Below the pieces are notes generated by a model. That model was not told the origin of the DNA. It made no database searches and saw nothing but the letters and a program-made list of their open reading frames with translations. Shown one piece after another: positions 25,988-36,700 of a stretch of 64,000 nt of DNA; the stretch's first letter is position 1, and each line of letters begins with the position of its first letter. Both the position numbers and the translations under genes were made by a program. Origin of the DNA: Spirosoma sp. 48-14 (lineage in GTDB: Bacteria > Bacteroidota > Bacteroidia > Cytophagales > Spirosomataceae). The stretch covers positions 232,915 to 296,914 of the forward strand of contig NZ_MKUD01000002.1 in assembly GCF_001898575.1 (NCBI RefSeq). Reading direction: 5' to 3'.

Positions 25988-28405
25988 TTAAAACCGGATC
26001 GTGTAGCTCAACGAGGGGATTGCCGGAAAGAGCGAATATTTATATAAAACCGTTTTTGAGGGGAGGCCTTTTTCCTGGGCTTTGCCCTCCAGCGAATACA
26101 AAAACGGATTATGCCGATTGTAGGCGTTATAGACACTTATCTCCCAAACCCGCTCGGTACGGGCACGTTTTTTTGTAAAACGCGCACTTACATCAAGGCG
26201 ATGGTAGGCTTCGGCTTGAAAACTATTCCGCTCGCCATATTCTTTTACATTCGAACCAGCACCATATAGGGCATTTGAAGTAATTGGACTACCAACCGTT
26301 TTCTGATCATAGTATCCTGAAAAACGGGATAAGGGCAATGTCAGTGAATTACCGGTCCCATATACCCAACTAGCCGACAGAGTGATGGCAGGGGTTAGTT
26401 CATACATCCCCACCACAGAGGCATCGTGCCGTCGGTCATAACGTGGATGAAACGCTTTCCCACCGTTCAGTTCGGCAAACTGCCAGTCGGTCCACGATAG
26501 TGTATAGCCAATCCAGCCTGATAGTCGGCCTGCTTGTTTCTGGAGCAGAATTTCGGCTCCATACGATTGCCCCTGACCACTGGTTACATTATCGACCCAC
26601 TTCGCCGAATTGACATTTCCCAGTGCATCAGCCGACAGAAAACTGGCACCCTCCCGATAGCTGAGCAGGTTATTCATTTTCTTGTAATACCCCTCAACTG
26701 TTAACGACAGGCCCGACTGCGAAAAGTCTTTCGCTATACCCAACGCTACCTGTTGCGACTGCTGCGGCTTGATCGAATTAACCGTTGGTACCCACAGATC
26801 AGTAGAGAGACCCACACCCGTACTGGATAACAAATGCAAGTACTGGTTCATCAGAGCATACGATCCCTTGATCGAGAACGAAGGAGCAACTCGGTAAGCA
26901 ATAGACAGCCGAGGCTCAGGGCGTATGTACATTGTACGCGCCGACGAGTCGGGAAGCGTTTTGCTTTCTGTAGCCGTATTTGAACCACCTAGAACAGAAT
27001 AAGCACTAAGGCGAAGGCCGCTGGTAAAGCGCCATTTGCTGGCTGGGCTCCAGCTATGTTCAATGTAGGCTCCGGCTTCGGCTGCAGTAACCGTCTGGTC
27101 AGAAGCCTGATTGGGCAGCTCGTTTACATTCAGGCTAACATAAGCCTGCGGATTAAACGTGTGGTGGGTAAGCTGCCCTCCGAAACGAATCTGGTGAGCT
27201 GTATTCAGATAATGGGTGCGGTCATACTTAAGGCCAATATCCTGAATAGATGACTGATAGTTAAGCGTATAAAAGGTATTCTGACTACTTTGCTCCAGTG
27301 CTTTCTGGTCCTGCACACTCATCTGATAGCGGCTATAGATTAGCGAAAGATCAGATACCGTTCCTTTGACGCCCTGATGATTCCAGCGAATACTTCCAGC
27401 TCCATTCGTCCAGCGCAGATTCGACTGCAGGGCTGAGCCATTTGTAAACTTGTCCTGACTGGCATATCCACTGATATATACCTTGTCGGACTGTCCAGCC
27501 TGAATGGTCAACTTGGCATTAAGGTCAAAAAAAGCCGTTTTAAGTACAGGCTGCTCCGTCGTATTTTGACCTAAAAGGCCCGTAAGCAGATCCAGATAGG
27601 TACGTCGTCCGGAAACCATAAACGATGCCCGCTTACCAATTGGGGCACTTAGTGTCAATCGAGAGGCTACCAAACCTGCCGATGCCTCTCCCCGAAAGCG
27701 ATCCGGCTGCCCGTCTTTCGTAGTTAATTCAATGACCGATGATAACCGTCCGCCAAATCGTGCCGGAAAACCACCTTTGGTCATATCAACGCGCTTTAAG
27801 GCATCGCCATTAAAGGCTGAAAAGAAACCGAGCAAGTGATTTGGATTATAAATAGGTGCATTGTCCAGCAAAATCAGGTTCTGGTCGGGCGCTCCCCCAC
27901 GAACATAAAGTCCGGCATTCCCTTCCGATCCTTTTTGTACACCCGGCATCAACTGAAGCAATTTCATAACATCTTTTTCACCCAGCAAAGCTGGTACTTT
28001 TCCAAGTTGCTCCATCGAGAGACTGATAGCGCTCATTTGTGGATTATTGCTGATAGACGTATGAGTAGTCGCTTTAACGACCTGCTCAGCTAGTTGCTGC
28101 CCATAGGTTAAAAATACAGTAAGTTCTGTCTGCTGTTTGGGTACGATGGTTTGGGTTTTCGGAACAAAGCCAACTGACGAGAAGGTTAGTGAAACTGTTG
28201 ACTCAGCCATAACCGACATAGCGAAATGCCCTTCCGAATCCGTTACAGTACCTATCTTATTATCAATTACATATACATTTACACCGGCCAGTGGAGCTCC
28301 CGTCTGCTGGTCAAAAACGTAGCCTGAGATATGCCGGTAAGCCGGAAGAGCGGTTACAGACAGGCTGTATAAGTATACAAAAAGAAATAATTTTAAGCGA
28401 AACAT
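25988..28405 (-). CDS. TonB-dependent receptor with carboxypeptidase-like regulatory domain
   Basis: Outer-membrane active transporter of 805 residues. Signal peptide, a CarboxypepD_reg-like domain (about 24-110, ISGYVFDQQTGAPLAGVNVYV), a plug with LLQLMPGVQKGSEGNAGLYVRGGAPDQNL kept in family form (VRGGxxDQN and LDNAPIYNPNHLLGFFSAFN), then a barrel ending LSYTIRF with terminal Phe. This short-receptor/DUF4249 combination is distinct from SusC/SusD. The ATG at 28405 starts a good signal peptide. Substrate not evident. Confidence 0.92.
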   Translation of the reverse strand: MFRLKLFLFVYLYSLSVTALPAYRHISGYVFDQQTGAPLAGVNVYVIDNKIGTVTDSEGHFAMSVMAESTVSLTFSSVGFVPKTQTIVPKQQTELTVFLTYGQQLAEQVVKATTHTSISNNPQMSAISLSMEQLGKVPALLGEKDVMKLLQLMPGVQKGSEGNAGLYVRGGAPDQNLILLDNAPIYNPNHLLGFFSAFNGDALKRVDMTKGGFPARFGGRLSSVIELTTKDGQPDRFRGEASAGLVASRLTLSAPIGKRASFMVSGRRTYLDLLTGLLGQNTTEQPVLKTAFFDLNAKLTIQAGQSDKVYISGYASQDKFTNGSALQSNLRWTNGAGSIRWNHQGVKGTVSDLSLIYSRYQMSVQDQKALEQSSQNTFYTLNYQSSIQDIGLKYDRTHYLNTAHQIRFGGQLTHHTFNPQAYVSLNVNELPNQASDQTVTAAEAGAYIEHSWSPASKWRFTSGLRLSAYSVLGGSNTATESKTLPDSSARTMYIRPEPRLSIAYRVAPSFSIKGSYALMNQYLHLLSSTGVGLSTDLWVPTVNSIKPQQSQQVALGIAKDFSQSGLSLTVEGYYKKMNNLLSYREGASFLSADALGNVNSAKWVDNVTSGQGQSYGAEILLQKQAGRLSGWIGYTLSWTDWQFAELNGGKAFHPRYDRRHDASVVGMYELTPAITLSASWVYGTGNSLTLPLSRFSGYYDQKTVGSPITSNALYGAGSNVKEYGERNSFQAEAYHRLDVSARFTKKRARTERVWEISVYNAYNRHNPFLYSLEGKAQEKGLPSKTVLYKYSLFPAIPSLSYTIRF

Positions 28406-28713
28406 TTAAGTACAAGTCGTCAAAAAGCAAATAATTCATATAAGTAGTTTTACTATTCTCTACTATATACCTTTGACCATGCTTTTTGAAAATTGTCACA
28501 TTATTAATAGTATCTACATAAAAAATAACTGACCATTTCAGTTTATACGAATTTTGAATTTTTACAATATATATAACTTATAGTATACTTATACAATTAA
28601 TAGTTAACAAAAAAAGGTTGTTAGCAACAATAATCATCAACATTGTCTATTTTTCGCTTCTGTTTCGTTGCTTTGGCCAAGTCACCGAAAACTCGTAAAC
28701 TCATGGTCTATTC
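28406..28713. other. AT-rich divergent intergenic region
   Basis: 308 bases between the TonB receptor (minus) and the VanZ-like gene (plus), markedly AT-rich. A TACCTTTG at 28468-28475 matches the Bacteroidota -7 box on the plus strand, but no TTG stands 19-21 bases before it. No repeats or RNA gene seen. Confidence 0.4.
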
Positions 28714-29154
28714 ATGCCTGCGAATTCATTCCCTATAACAGTACGTATGCGTATACTCTACATATTCCTCTTTCTAGGTGTTGCATTCGTGCTATACTTA
28801 AGCTGGCAACCCAATTATGACTTTAAACACCTTTGGTTTATGCCCACCTGGCTCACTCGCTGGACCGACGACCATGCCAATGGTAACCTGCGAACAGCCG
28901 TACCCTTCGTTTTTATGGGCTTTGCCGGCGGCATATTACCAACGCCACATCACCGGCCTCTATACCGCTGGTTCGTGATCTGGCTTATTTTAGTTGCTGT
29001 AGTCATTGTGGCCGAAGCTGGTCAGCTATTAATTCCAACACGATTCTTTAGCTTTGAAGATATTGGCTGGGGAGCCACAGGTGCATTTGCTGGCCTTTGT
29101 ACGGGCGTTCTAACCCGGTTTCTTCTTGAAAAAACCCGCCTTTTGAATAAATAA
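28714..29154 (+). CDS. VanZ-like membrane protein
   Basis: 146 residues with four membrane segments (about 12-30, 65-83, 92-112, 120-140). SWQPNYDFKH, NLRTAVPFVFMGF and the EAGQLLIPTRFFSFEDIGWGATGA motif match the VanZ family, in which E/xQ...R..D..D is the conserved core. Distant relatives lower teicoplanin susceptibility, but most members have no known function. ATG 28714 is used; ATG 28747 (MRILYIFLFLG) would also give a sensible N-terminus. Confidence 0.72.
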   Translation: MPANSFPITVRMRILYIFLFLGVAFVLYLSWQPNYDFKHLWFMPTWLTRWTDDHANGNLRTAVPFVFMGFAGGILPTPHHRPLYRWFVIWLILVAVVIVAEAGQLLIPTRFFSFEDIGWGATGAFAGLCTGVLTRFLLEKTRLLNK

Positions 29155-29352
29155 GCCCCATTACAGGCTCTGCTCTTTCTTCTTCCGACATTCCTGCTTT
29201 ATGCCTCAATATACTGGCAACAAACCTCTTGCTGGTCCAATCACCTTTTTGATCAGTTGAACCCGTCAAAATACCATTTCACCTGAGACGTACGTACGCG
29301 ATCTGGGAGCTTCATCTAATTTCGAATCGAAAACAACGAAAACGAATGAACG

Positions 29353-30231
29353 ATGAAGAATCATTTCTGGATAATTGCCCTAACTATTCTGCCACTCAGT
29401 CTGTCAGCACAAACGAAACCAGCCGTGCGGAAGCCAGTTGCCTCCGCTTCACGGACTACAGCTAACCGACCAAACGGTGTACATACAGTCGCACCGACGG
29501 AGAAGAAAACTGTTACCACTCCAAAAACAGCGTCTGCACCGTCAACTACCGAAGCCCCAGTCGCTGTTCAGCCTACGTATTCAGAGTCAGTTAGAACGGC
29601 CTCTACCCAACCCATAACCAGCCATCAGGAAAATGCGCCTGCACGCCCAGCTTACACCCGCCAGAGTAAGTTTCATGTGGGCTTACGGTTTGGCGGAAAT
29701 TCGAGCACAATAGGCGGAGCCGACCCTACGGCAGTAGGCCAGGGCGTACAGTTAGCGCGTGTCATGGGATTCCACGGCGGAGTTGTGTTCAATATTGGAG
29801 GCCCAACCTTTTCAGTGCAGCCAGAAGTACTGTTCAGTCAGTATGGCGTCCGTTTTGCATTAGGTTCTGATTATCTGCAATTGAAATATAATCTGGTAGA
29901 AGTACCTGTGTTGTTGAAAGTAGCCTTTGGCCAACCTAACCTACGGTTCTTTGTCAATGCAGGTCCTGTTGGCACGTATGTATTGAGCGGAGCTCTATCG
30001 GTTCGGGAGGGCGGTCAGAGCGACTCACAGGCTATTGATATGAGCGGCCAGGGACGGTTCTCTTACGGCGTAGCTGGTGGCGTTGGCGTTGCGATACAGG
30101 CAGGTACTGGCAAAGTACTACTTGAAGGGCGTTACAACTATCTGATGGCCGACCATGAAGATGGTAGCACGACAAAGCCACAAAGCGCAATGCTCTCGGT
30201 CGGTTATTTATTCCCATTAGGTGGCCGGTGA
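29353..30231 (+). CDS. Outer-membrane beta-barrel protein (PorT-like family)
   Basis: 292 residues. Signal peptide ending LSLSAQ, a Thr/Pro/Ala-rich linker (about 22-105, low complexity), then a barrel of the outer membrane beta-barrel (PorT-like) family: KFHVGLRFGGNSSTIGG, FSVQPEVLFSQYGVRF, NLVEVPVLLKVAFGQPNLRFFVNAGPVGTYVL, VLLEGRYNYL, and a final AMLSVGYLFPLGGR. The linker could cross the periplasm. Specific role unknown. Terminator at 30366. Confidence 0.78.
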   Translation: MKNHFWIIALTILPLSLSAQTKPAVRKPVASASRTTANRPNGVHTVAPTEKKTVTTPKTASAPSTTEAPVAVQPTYSESVRTASTQPITSHQENAPARPAYTRQSKFHVGLRFGGNSSTIGGADPTAVGQGVQLARVMGFHGGVVFNIGGPTFSVQPEVLFSQYGVRFALGSDYLQLKYNLVEVPVLLKVAFGQPNLRFFVNAGPVGTYVLSGALSVREGGQSDSQAIDMSGQGRFSYGVAGGVGVAIQAGTGKVLLEGRYNYLMADHEDGSTTKPQSAMLSVGYLFPLGGR

Positions 30232-30578
30232 TCAACAAGCATTGCCAGCTATACCTAACCCACAGATAGCCAGAACAATAATGTTACTACTTGGCACGAT
30301 CATTGTCCTTAATATTAACAATTGCAAAGTTTTAACAATAGTTTAGTAAAGTAGACATATAGTTCAAAACGCTGATTCTGCTAGGATCAGCGTTTTTTTA
30401 TATTGAAAACGCCCTAAAAACCTATTATACACCCCTTTACAGTACTATATAGAAGGCTATCCCCGGACAACAAACCAATTAAACTAAACCAATAAGTATA
30501 TATATACACCTCTTTCATGAGGTCGTTCTATACGGTTTGGCATGATTCGTGAAGTAATCATACTACAATTATGCCCAT
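30232..30578. other. Intergenic region after the PorT-like gene
   Basis: 347 bases holding the terminator at 30366-30399 and otherwise AT-rich sequence without a gene or clear promoter. Confidence 0.4.
30366..30399 (+). terminator. Rho-independent terminator
   Basis: AAAACGCTGAT pairs with ATCAGCGTTTT around a 9-base loop, followed by more T residues. It lies 135 bases after the beta-barrel gene. The stem shares AACGCTGATT with the element at 24988. Confidence 0.8.
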
Positions 30579-30938
30579 ATGCTTCTGAGCCAAAATTCCA
30601 TCCGAATTTACGCCTGTATCAGCCAGCCACTTATCTGCTTCTGGAATGCCAGTGCAGACCAATTAGATGAGGTTTGCAACGCCTACACCAGTCTATGGTC
30701 ATCGGTTTCCAATGAAGCGCAGGCTCGGGATATTTATGATTCCCTGGTTGCGATTGCCTTAACCGACGATAAACCATCTCCAACTCGCTGGCTAGCCAGT
30801 GAGCTCCGCTTCGAAGCGTTCGCAGCGGCCACAAGCGACCGGCAATGGGCCGCGTTAATGGAATTGGAGCACAACTCAAACGTCATCACTGATACCGAAC
30901 TCGATTTATACAACGAACGAATCAGTCGGGAACTGTAG
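30579..30938 (+). CDS. Hypothetical protein, 119 residues
   Basis: No family recognised. Largely helical and acidic, soluble, with no signal peptide (NASADQLDEVCNAYTSLWSSVSNEAQARDIYDSLVAIAL, then TRWLASELRFEAFAAATSDRQWAALMELE). The codon use and amino-acid make-up look genuine, and the frame has a clear ATG at 30579. It is alone between two hairpin-rich gaps. Confidence 0.5.
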   Translation: MLLSQNSIRIYACISQPLICFWNASADQLDEVCNAYTSLWSSVSNEAQARDIYDSLVAIALTDDKPSPTRWLASELRFEAFAAATSDRQWAALMELEHNSNVITDTELDLYNERISREL

Positions 30939-31174
30939 TCCAATCCCCCATTTCAGACTTACTTCTGCCAAAGGCCGTAGACCTACCCCAAGGCTTTTTT
31001 TCATATCCATAAGTGGTAGAACGCCCAAGCCACGCTGTTTCAGGCACATGGCTGATCTCTATGGATACCGAAATTTTTCCACAATCCATATCCCTGCGCA
31101 ACTCTTTGACCATCAAATACGTACTGTTGATTGGAAGTTACTCAAAGGTGCTTTCCGAAATGCCAACCTAAATT

Positions 31175-31206
31175 AATAAGCCTCATCAACATCGATGGGG
31201 CTTATT
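31175..31206 (+). terminator. Terminator-like hairpin
   Basis: AATAAGCCTCATC pairs with GATGGGGCTTATT (one mismatch) around six bases and is followed by TTGTTG. The nearest upstream plus-strand gene ends at 30938, unless the short frame mentioned for this gap is real. Confidence 0.5.
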
Positions 31207-31214
31207 TGTTGTCA

Positions 31215-31270
31215 ATGACTAGTCCTGAAATAGGTTGACATAACTTCGAACCTATTTCAGGACTAGTCAT
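31215..31270. repeat. Perfect palindrome, 22-bp arms
   Basis: Arms 31215-31236 and 31249-31270 are perfectly complementary (start ATGACTAGTCCTGAAATAGG) around a 12-base centre GACATAACTTCG. There is no T-run, and the preceding terminator makes a second terminator unnecessary. It resembles two insertion-sequence ends placed head to head, but no transposase remains. Confidence 0.65.
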
Positions 31271-31579
31271 ACACCTAATTTGGGCTTTATACTGTTTTGA
31301 TAACTGTAAGTGGCTCCAGACTATTTAGCTGCCACCTATTATACGATGGTCAAAGCATGCAACTAAAGACTAAGTACTTTACTAAAAACGCCCCATTTTT
31401 TAAGCCGATGAATGATGATTCTATCGTCTCAAGGAGGAGCATTTTTTGAGTTTTTACCAGAACCTTTAACAACTATCCAGATCGGTAGTATACAACCACT
31501 CAACTTTTTCTCTTGATATTACCAGCCGTCGAGCCTCTGCCAAATCAACGTTTACGAATAAGTAGCCCCCCCTATTACC

Positions 31580-32794
31580 TTACTTGCATTCGATTGAGCC
31601 GGGCCAGCCAGCGTCGAACGCGGCTTGAAACTGGTCAAAATCCAGGAAAACCTGTTGGGCATACGCTTCGGCCCAGGCCACCAGTTCAGAAACCCATACT
31701 GTCTTGTTAGCAAATGTAATTAACTCATCAGCAATGGCAGACCCCTGATGACCACCACTTCGTAGATGGGCTGAAGCCGTTAGCTGCGCCATTGTGTCGA
31801 TTAACTTACCCAATCGCTGCTTACCTCGAATGCGCTTGTTAGTCAGATCAAGCCGATCAGCCTGCGGTTGAAGAGAGCGCACAGCAAAAAACTCGCCATC
31901 TAGTCCGACAAGGGGCCATAAGTTGGCTGGTGGAACATCCTGAAGCCGGTTCTGGAGCGCCACGATACGATTAGCCGGATTGGGCCAACAGGGCTGACTT
32001 ACGTTCAGATAGGGTTCAGCAACTGATGAGCGAGTCGCTTTTATATCCAGCAAATGGAGTTTATGGCTTGCACTTTCGACCAGAGCAACATAGCGATTCA
32101 GGCCAATACTGCTAGTGCCCGCCATTCGAAATTTTACATCCCGAAGGCGATAATCTGCCCCTTCTGCCAATGCGCTTTTTAGCCAACTCCAGACAACCTC
32201 TCGCTCCTGCTTTGGCAGCGGTAAGATCCGATCCTTTATTAGTCGAAGCTGTCGCTTTCGACCATGGCCGTGCGTCAATCGATTGATTAACTCTTTGCGG
32301 GATCGCCTGGCGACCTGAGTCAGAAACTCGTTGAGTATACCTTTCGACGTTTGCCGTTCGATGGAACGTGGTTTGCTCAGTAAGAGTAGTTGTCGATAGG
32401 TAGTCAAAAAACGATAAGCGAGCTGCCGACTTGTTTCGGGAGAATGTCTTAGCAACGGAGCAGCCACAAACAGACTGGCTACAAGCCGCGTAAGATCAAC
32501 AGTAGCTGGTGCCAGCAAAGCCTCGTCAAAATCGTTAATGTCGAAGTACACCAATTTATTACTACCTCGGAAAGAACCGAAATTCTCCAGATGCAAGTCC
32601 CCGCAACTCCAGCAAACTGGATACGCATCAGCCATCAGTTCGGGGTGCATATTCTGATAAAACAGCGAAGGGGTAGCCCTAAAAAATCGAAATGCATTCT
32701 CACGCATGGCCCGATACTTCCACATCAACAGATCGGGGCGCCGGTCCCGATTGATCTGCTGAAGATGATCAAGTAGTTTCTCATTATTTTTCAT
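31580..32794 (-). CDS. DUF2252 family protein (kinase-like fold)
   Basis: About 404 residues of the DUF2252 family, an uncharacterised group with a protein-kinase-like fold. Hallmarks: RPDLLMWKYRAMRENAFRFF, the CWSCGDLHLENFGSF loop (compare the kinase catalytic loop HxDxxxxN) and YFDINDFDEA (compare DFG). LRDVKFRMAGTSSIGLNRYVALVE and GKQRLGKLIDTMAQLTASAHLRS follow in family order. The frame extends to a GTG at 32821, but ATG 32794 is preferred. The substrate is unknown. A small gene of unknown function lies upstream on the same strand. Confidence 0.85.
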   Translation of the reverse strand: MKNNEKLLDHLQQINRDRRPDLLMWKYRAMRENAFRFFRATPSLFYQNMHPELMADAYPVCWSCGDLHLENFGSFRGSNKLVYFDINDFDEALLAPATVDLTRLVASLFVAAPLLRHSPETSRQLAYRFLTTYRQLLLLSKPRSIERQTSKGILNEFLTQVARRSRKELINRLTHGHGRKRQLRLIKDRILPLPKQEREVVWSWLKSALAEGADYRLRDVKFRMAGTSSIGLNRYVALVESASHKLHLLDIKATRSSVAEPYLNVSQPCWPNPANRIVALQNRLQDVPPANLWPLVGLDGEFFAVRSLQPQADRLDLTNKRIRGKQRLGKLIDTMAQLTASAHLRSGGHQGSAIADELITFANKTVWVSELVAWAEAYAQQVFLDFDQFQAAFDAGWPGSIECK

Positions 32795-32838
32795 AATACG
32801 TAGTCGCTCAAACTTGATCACAGGTGTACGAATAGCTA

Positions 32839-33063
32839 CTATGTGCCAGCTGGTCGTTGTGGCACCACTAACAAACCGGTGTTTAGATCGTACATAACGG
32901 ATGCCTTGCTAAGCATGTGCGCTGCAGCCAGAAATTCCTGAGCGGTATCAATAGGCAACCTGAAGGGTGTACTATGCCTCGTTGTCGTAATAACAATACG
33001 CCAGGAGTCTGGCCGGGTCGGATTAACATCCCATTCTAATGCATAATCAACAACTTTTTCCAT
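32839..33063 (-). CDS. Small hypothetical protein upstream of DUF2252
   Basis: 74 residues, soluble, no recognised family: MEKVVDYALEWDVNPTRPDSW, then a probable beta-strand region (RIVITTTRHSTPFRLPI) and a helix (AQEFLAAAHMLSKASVMYD). The ATG at 33063 is clear. It lies 44 bases before the DUF2252 start on the same strand, so the two are probably co-transcribed. Confidence 0.5.
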   Translation of the reverse strand: MEKVVDYALEWDVNPTRPDSWRIVITTTRHSTPFRLPIDTAQEFLAAAHMLSKASVMYDLNTGLLVVPQRPAGT

Positions 33064-33310
33064 CCTTATCCTTCTGAGAATCGTGAAACAACTAACTGAC
33101 TTGAATGTATGCGAAATTCTACCTGTTAGCTGATTAGCGGATGATAATGGAATTAATTTATGATTAATGATGGGTTACTTTTCGTATTTGCATGCCCTAG
33201 AGTCAGGTTAACCATATTTTAATTGCTCCTCGTAAACACCTTTCTAGGTACCTTGTTATTGAGGATGTAGTAAAAAATACTTATTCATTACATTCTCTGT
33301 TGCTGTTCCG

Positions 33311-33592
33311 ATGAAAACAATACTCATCCCGTTTATGATGTTGGCTGCAGTTGCCATTAATTCTGTTCAGGCTCAAGATGTCAAGAAAAAGACCGATGCC
33401 CTGGAAGCTAAAGCGCAGGTTGCGGCTGATAAAGCCGATCTAAAAATGAACAAAGCAGCCCGTAAAGCCGATAAGATGGCTGGCGATAAAGCGGCCTTAA
33501 AAGCTGATCGTAAGGCACATATGAAGGCTGAAGGAAAGTTAATTAAAGATCAAGCCAAGAAAGATGTCAAAGTGGCTAAGGAAAAGTTATAG
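33311..33592 (+). CDS. Small secreted Lys/Ala-rich helical protein
   Basis: 93 residues. Signal peptide MKTILIPFMMLAAVAINSVQAQ, then an almost uninterrupted Lys/Ala/Asp-rich amphipathic helix with repeated KADK/KAxRKADK units (about 28-93). Similar short periplasmic helical proteins occur in Bacteroidota but have no assigned role. Its own terminator follows at 33628. Confidence 0.65.
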   Translation: MKTILIPFMMLAAVAINSVQAQDVKKKTDALEAKAQVAADKADLKMNKAARKADKMAGDKAALKADRKAHMKAEGKLIKDQAKKDVKVAKEKL

Positions 33593-33627
33593 AAGTTAGT
33601 TATTCCTAGCTACTCATCTTCTGCTTT

Positions 33628-33657
33628 GTGCCCATCTCTCAGGGATGGGCACTTTTT
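33628..33657 (+). terminator. Rho-independent terminator
   Basis: GTGCCCATC pairs with GATGGGCAC around a seven-base loop, followed by TTTTTG. It lies 36 bases after the small secreted protein gene. Confidence 0.88.
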
Positions 33658-33745
33658 GTTACTAACAGCAATTGATAAACTAAATCCCACATAGCCCTGA
33701 AACGAGCCGCTTCAATGGTGTCTGGTTTTGGCAAGGGCTGGATAC

Positions 33746-36700
33746 TTAACTAGTTCTAACCTCCGTAGTAATCGGTTCGTTGAGAACACCCACGGACCCT
33801 ATCGTTTCAGGGGACTGATCGGGTAACCATACTTGACCCGTCCGTTTCAAAACGCCCCACGAAGCGACTTCGCCCCGAATCGCGTTGGCATAGGAACGAA
33901 TCAGAACCCAAAACAATAGATAGCGCCAGGTGAGTCGTTGCGGAATAAGCCAATATAGCGGGCGCAATGAGCGGCCTTCCAAGCGATAAGCAAGAATAGC
34001 TATAACACTGTCGATTGCCAGAAAGCCAATAAAATACGTCAGTACAAGGCTCCAACTGCCCGTGAATAACGAAAGCACCAGTTGCATTTCGGCTACCAGC
34101 GTTAACAACGGAAACCCGAATTGAAAAAAGACCAGACTCGGTAAAGCCAGCCAACTCAACCCCCGACTAGCCAAACCAGTCCGCTTAACTTGAAACAACA
34201 GATCACGGTGTTTCCAGACAACCTGCATAATGCCATAGCACCAACGGACCCGCTGTTTCAGCAGCATCCGAAGCGTATCCGGGGCTTCCGTCACGGCAAT
34301 TGCTTCATTACAGGTTTTGATTACATAACCAGCTCGCAGTAGGCTCACAGTCAGGTCACAATCTTCAGCAAGTGTATCGGTTGTGAAGCCCCCCACAGCC
34401 AGCATACTGGTGCGACGAAATGCCCCGATGGCGCCCGGTACGACCGTAATGCAGTTCAGTTGCCCGTAGGCCCGGCGGTCGAAGTTTTGGCTTGTTGTGT
34501 ATTCAATCGATTGAAAGCGAGTGAGCCAGTTGTGAACGTTACCGACACGTACATTGCCTGCCACTGCCCCGATCGTTAGATCAGAAAAAGGAGCCACCAA
34601 TCGAGTGATGGCATCGGGCAACAACTGCGTATCGGCGTCGATACAAACCACAACTTCCCCATTCGCCTGAGAAAGCCCCAGATTAAGCGCCGACGCTTTC
34701 CCACCGTTGGGCTTGGTCAGGACCTGAACACGCGGGTTATTGGCAAAATACTGGCTAACTCGATTATACGTCTGATCGCGCGAGCCGTCGTCGACAAAGA
34801 CAATCTCCAGATCCGGGTATGAACTAGCCAGTAGGCTTTCAACTGTGTGGACGGCGTTCAATTCCTCGTTATAGGCGGGTACAATCACACTGACCAAGCC
34901 CTGATACGGCACCTCTGACGAAACAGGCTGCTGCTTTTGGCGGATAGCCAAAAAAGCCAGAAATAACACCCGCATTATGGCCAGTAGGGTACCGATCAGA
35001 AAGAGCCAGCTTAGCGTATGTTGCCCATAATAAAGCAATTCAACCAAACTTCGATCAGTCAGTAAAGCGGCCCGCTGAACAGGAGCTGTTGGCATAAGTT
35101 CGTCGGCAGGCCGATGCACGAGTTGGCCAATAGTGGCAAAACGATACCCGTGTTTTTTATAATAATGAATAATATTAGGCAAAGCAGCTACCGTAGCGGA
35201 TCGGTCGCCCCCCGCGTCATGGAGTAAAATGATGTTGCCCAAATTTTGCTGCTGCTGGATTCGTCGTACAATCTGCTGTGGCGTAACGCCCACCTGCCAG
35301 TCGAGCGGGTCGATGGATTCACCGATAGCGTAATAATGCTGTTTCTCCGCCAGCGCGATAGAACGTAGTTCTTCCGGCTTGTCAGGTTCACTGTCGGCAT
35401 TATAGGGTGGTCGGAAAAGAATCGTTGAGCGCCCCGTAATGCTTTCGATCAACCGTCGGCACGTATTTAATTCAAAAAACAGTCGTCGCGGACTTACCTT
35501 CGTCAAATCGGGGTGTAAAGTAGTGTGGTTACCGATTTCATAACCAGATTTTGCCATGCGCTGCAACAAAGGCAGATTGCGCTCCGCATTAATTCCCACC
35601 ACAAAAAAAGACGCTGGTACATGTTCACGTTCCAGAATAGATAGAATCTGGGGTGTATAGGTTTCGTCGGGGCCATCGTCAAACGTGAGCACCAGTGTTT
35701 TGTCCGCTTTCCCCACTTTGCTAATCACGTACGACGTAGGTAAGGTTAGATAGTGTTCTTCGCTGATGAGTTGATCAGCAGCGTTGTACTCCAGCCGAAG
35801 CTGCCCCGCATGGGGTGTTGCTTTCACATCCAGCACATCACCTTCTCCCTGGTAGTCTACGCTCTTTAAAGCCGGTACGGTTTGCAGTTGTTGCCAGTTC
35901 AGGGGATGACGGGCCAACGCTGAGCGCGATACATCCCGGGCAAAATAATCCCAGGTTCGTACGTCTTCCGAACCGAGTCGCCAGATAGCGGCCCCGGCCG
36001 TTTCGTAATCTTCGGCCGCTCGCAGTACATTATAGGCGGAAGCCGCATCATTAAACCAGACATCATGTGGCTTTCCCTGATCATCGACGTACCGAAACGA
36101 TAAGCTGTAGGTTTGATTATCGAAATGAATGGGCGTAGCAGATCGGCGGTTGGCGCGGGCAATTGCCTGCTGATACGTAACGTCTACGCCCTGACCGCCT
36201 TTGGCCCAATCATAGCCGTAGCCAGCTACGCACAACACAACCTGTTCCGACGGAATTTGCTGGCAGGCTTTTTCCAGTACATACTCAATCCAAGGATACG
36301 GCGCTACCGGCCCTGGAGCTGATGTACTGAAATGGTTATCGTAAGCCATCAGCATAAAATAATCGACGTAGGGGCGTAAGGCAGGCAGATTATAATCGGA
36401 GTTCAACGCGGCAATGTCGATCGTAACGAGATATCCTTTAGGATGTAAAGCCGCATACATTTCCCGGATAAAGGAAACCAATGTTTCATCGGTATTTTCC
36501 CGTAATTCTTCAAAGTCGATATTAACGCCCTGATAGTGATGCTGGTTAAGTAACGTCAGCACCTGAGCAATGAACGTCTTCCGTCGGCTGGGGCTAGTTA
36601 AGAGCCGATGCACGTTCTGACCACGCCAGTCGCCCCCGTAGAAATTGGATATCATGGGCAGAACGGCTACGCCCGGATGCTGTTTTAAAAGCGAATCAGC

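Larger units (their letters stand above)
30939..31579. other. 641-base region without a supported gene
   Basis: Contains a terminator-like hairpin (31175-31206) and a perfect palindrome (31215-31270). A 42-codon open frame from an ATG near 31048 ends just before the first hairpin and could be a small gene or remnant, but nothing in it is recognisable. Toward the DUF2252 stop I see nothing else. Confidence 0.4.

Noticed and set aside
30922..31116. 64-codon minus-strand frame
   Set aside because: Overlaps the end of the hypothetical gene on the other strand and has no recognisable content; the 42-codon plus-strand frame in the same gap is equally unsupported.
33311..33592. Lys/Ala-rich small gene as a DNA-binding histone-like protein
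   Set aside because: A clear signal peptide points to export, so a nucleoid role is unlikely.
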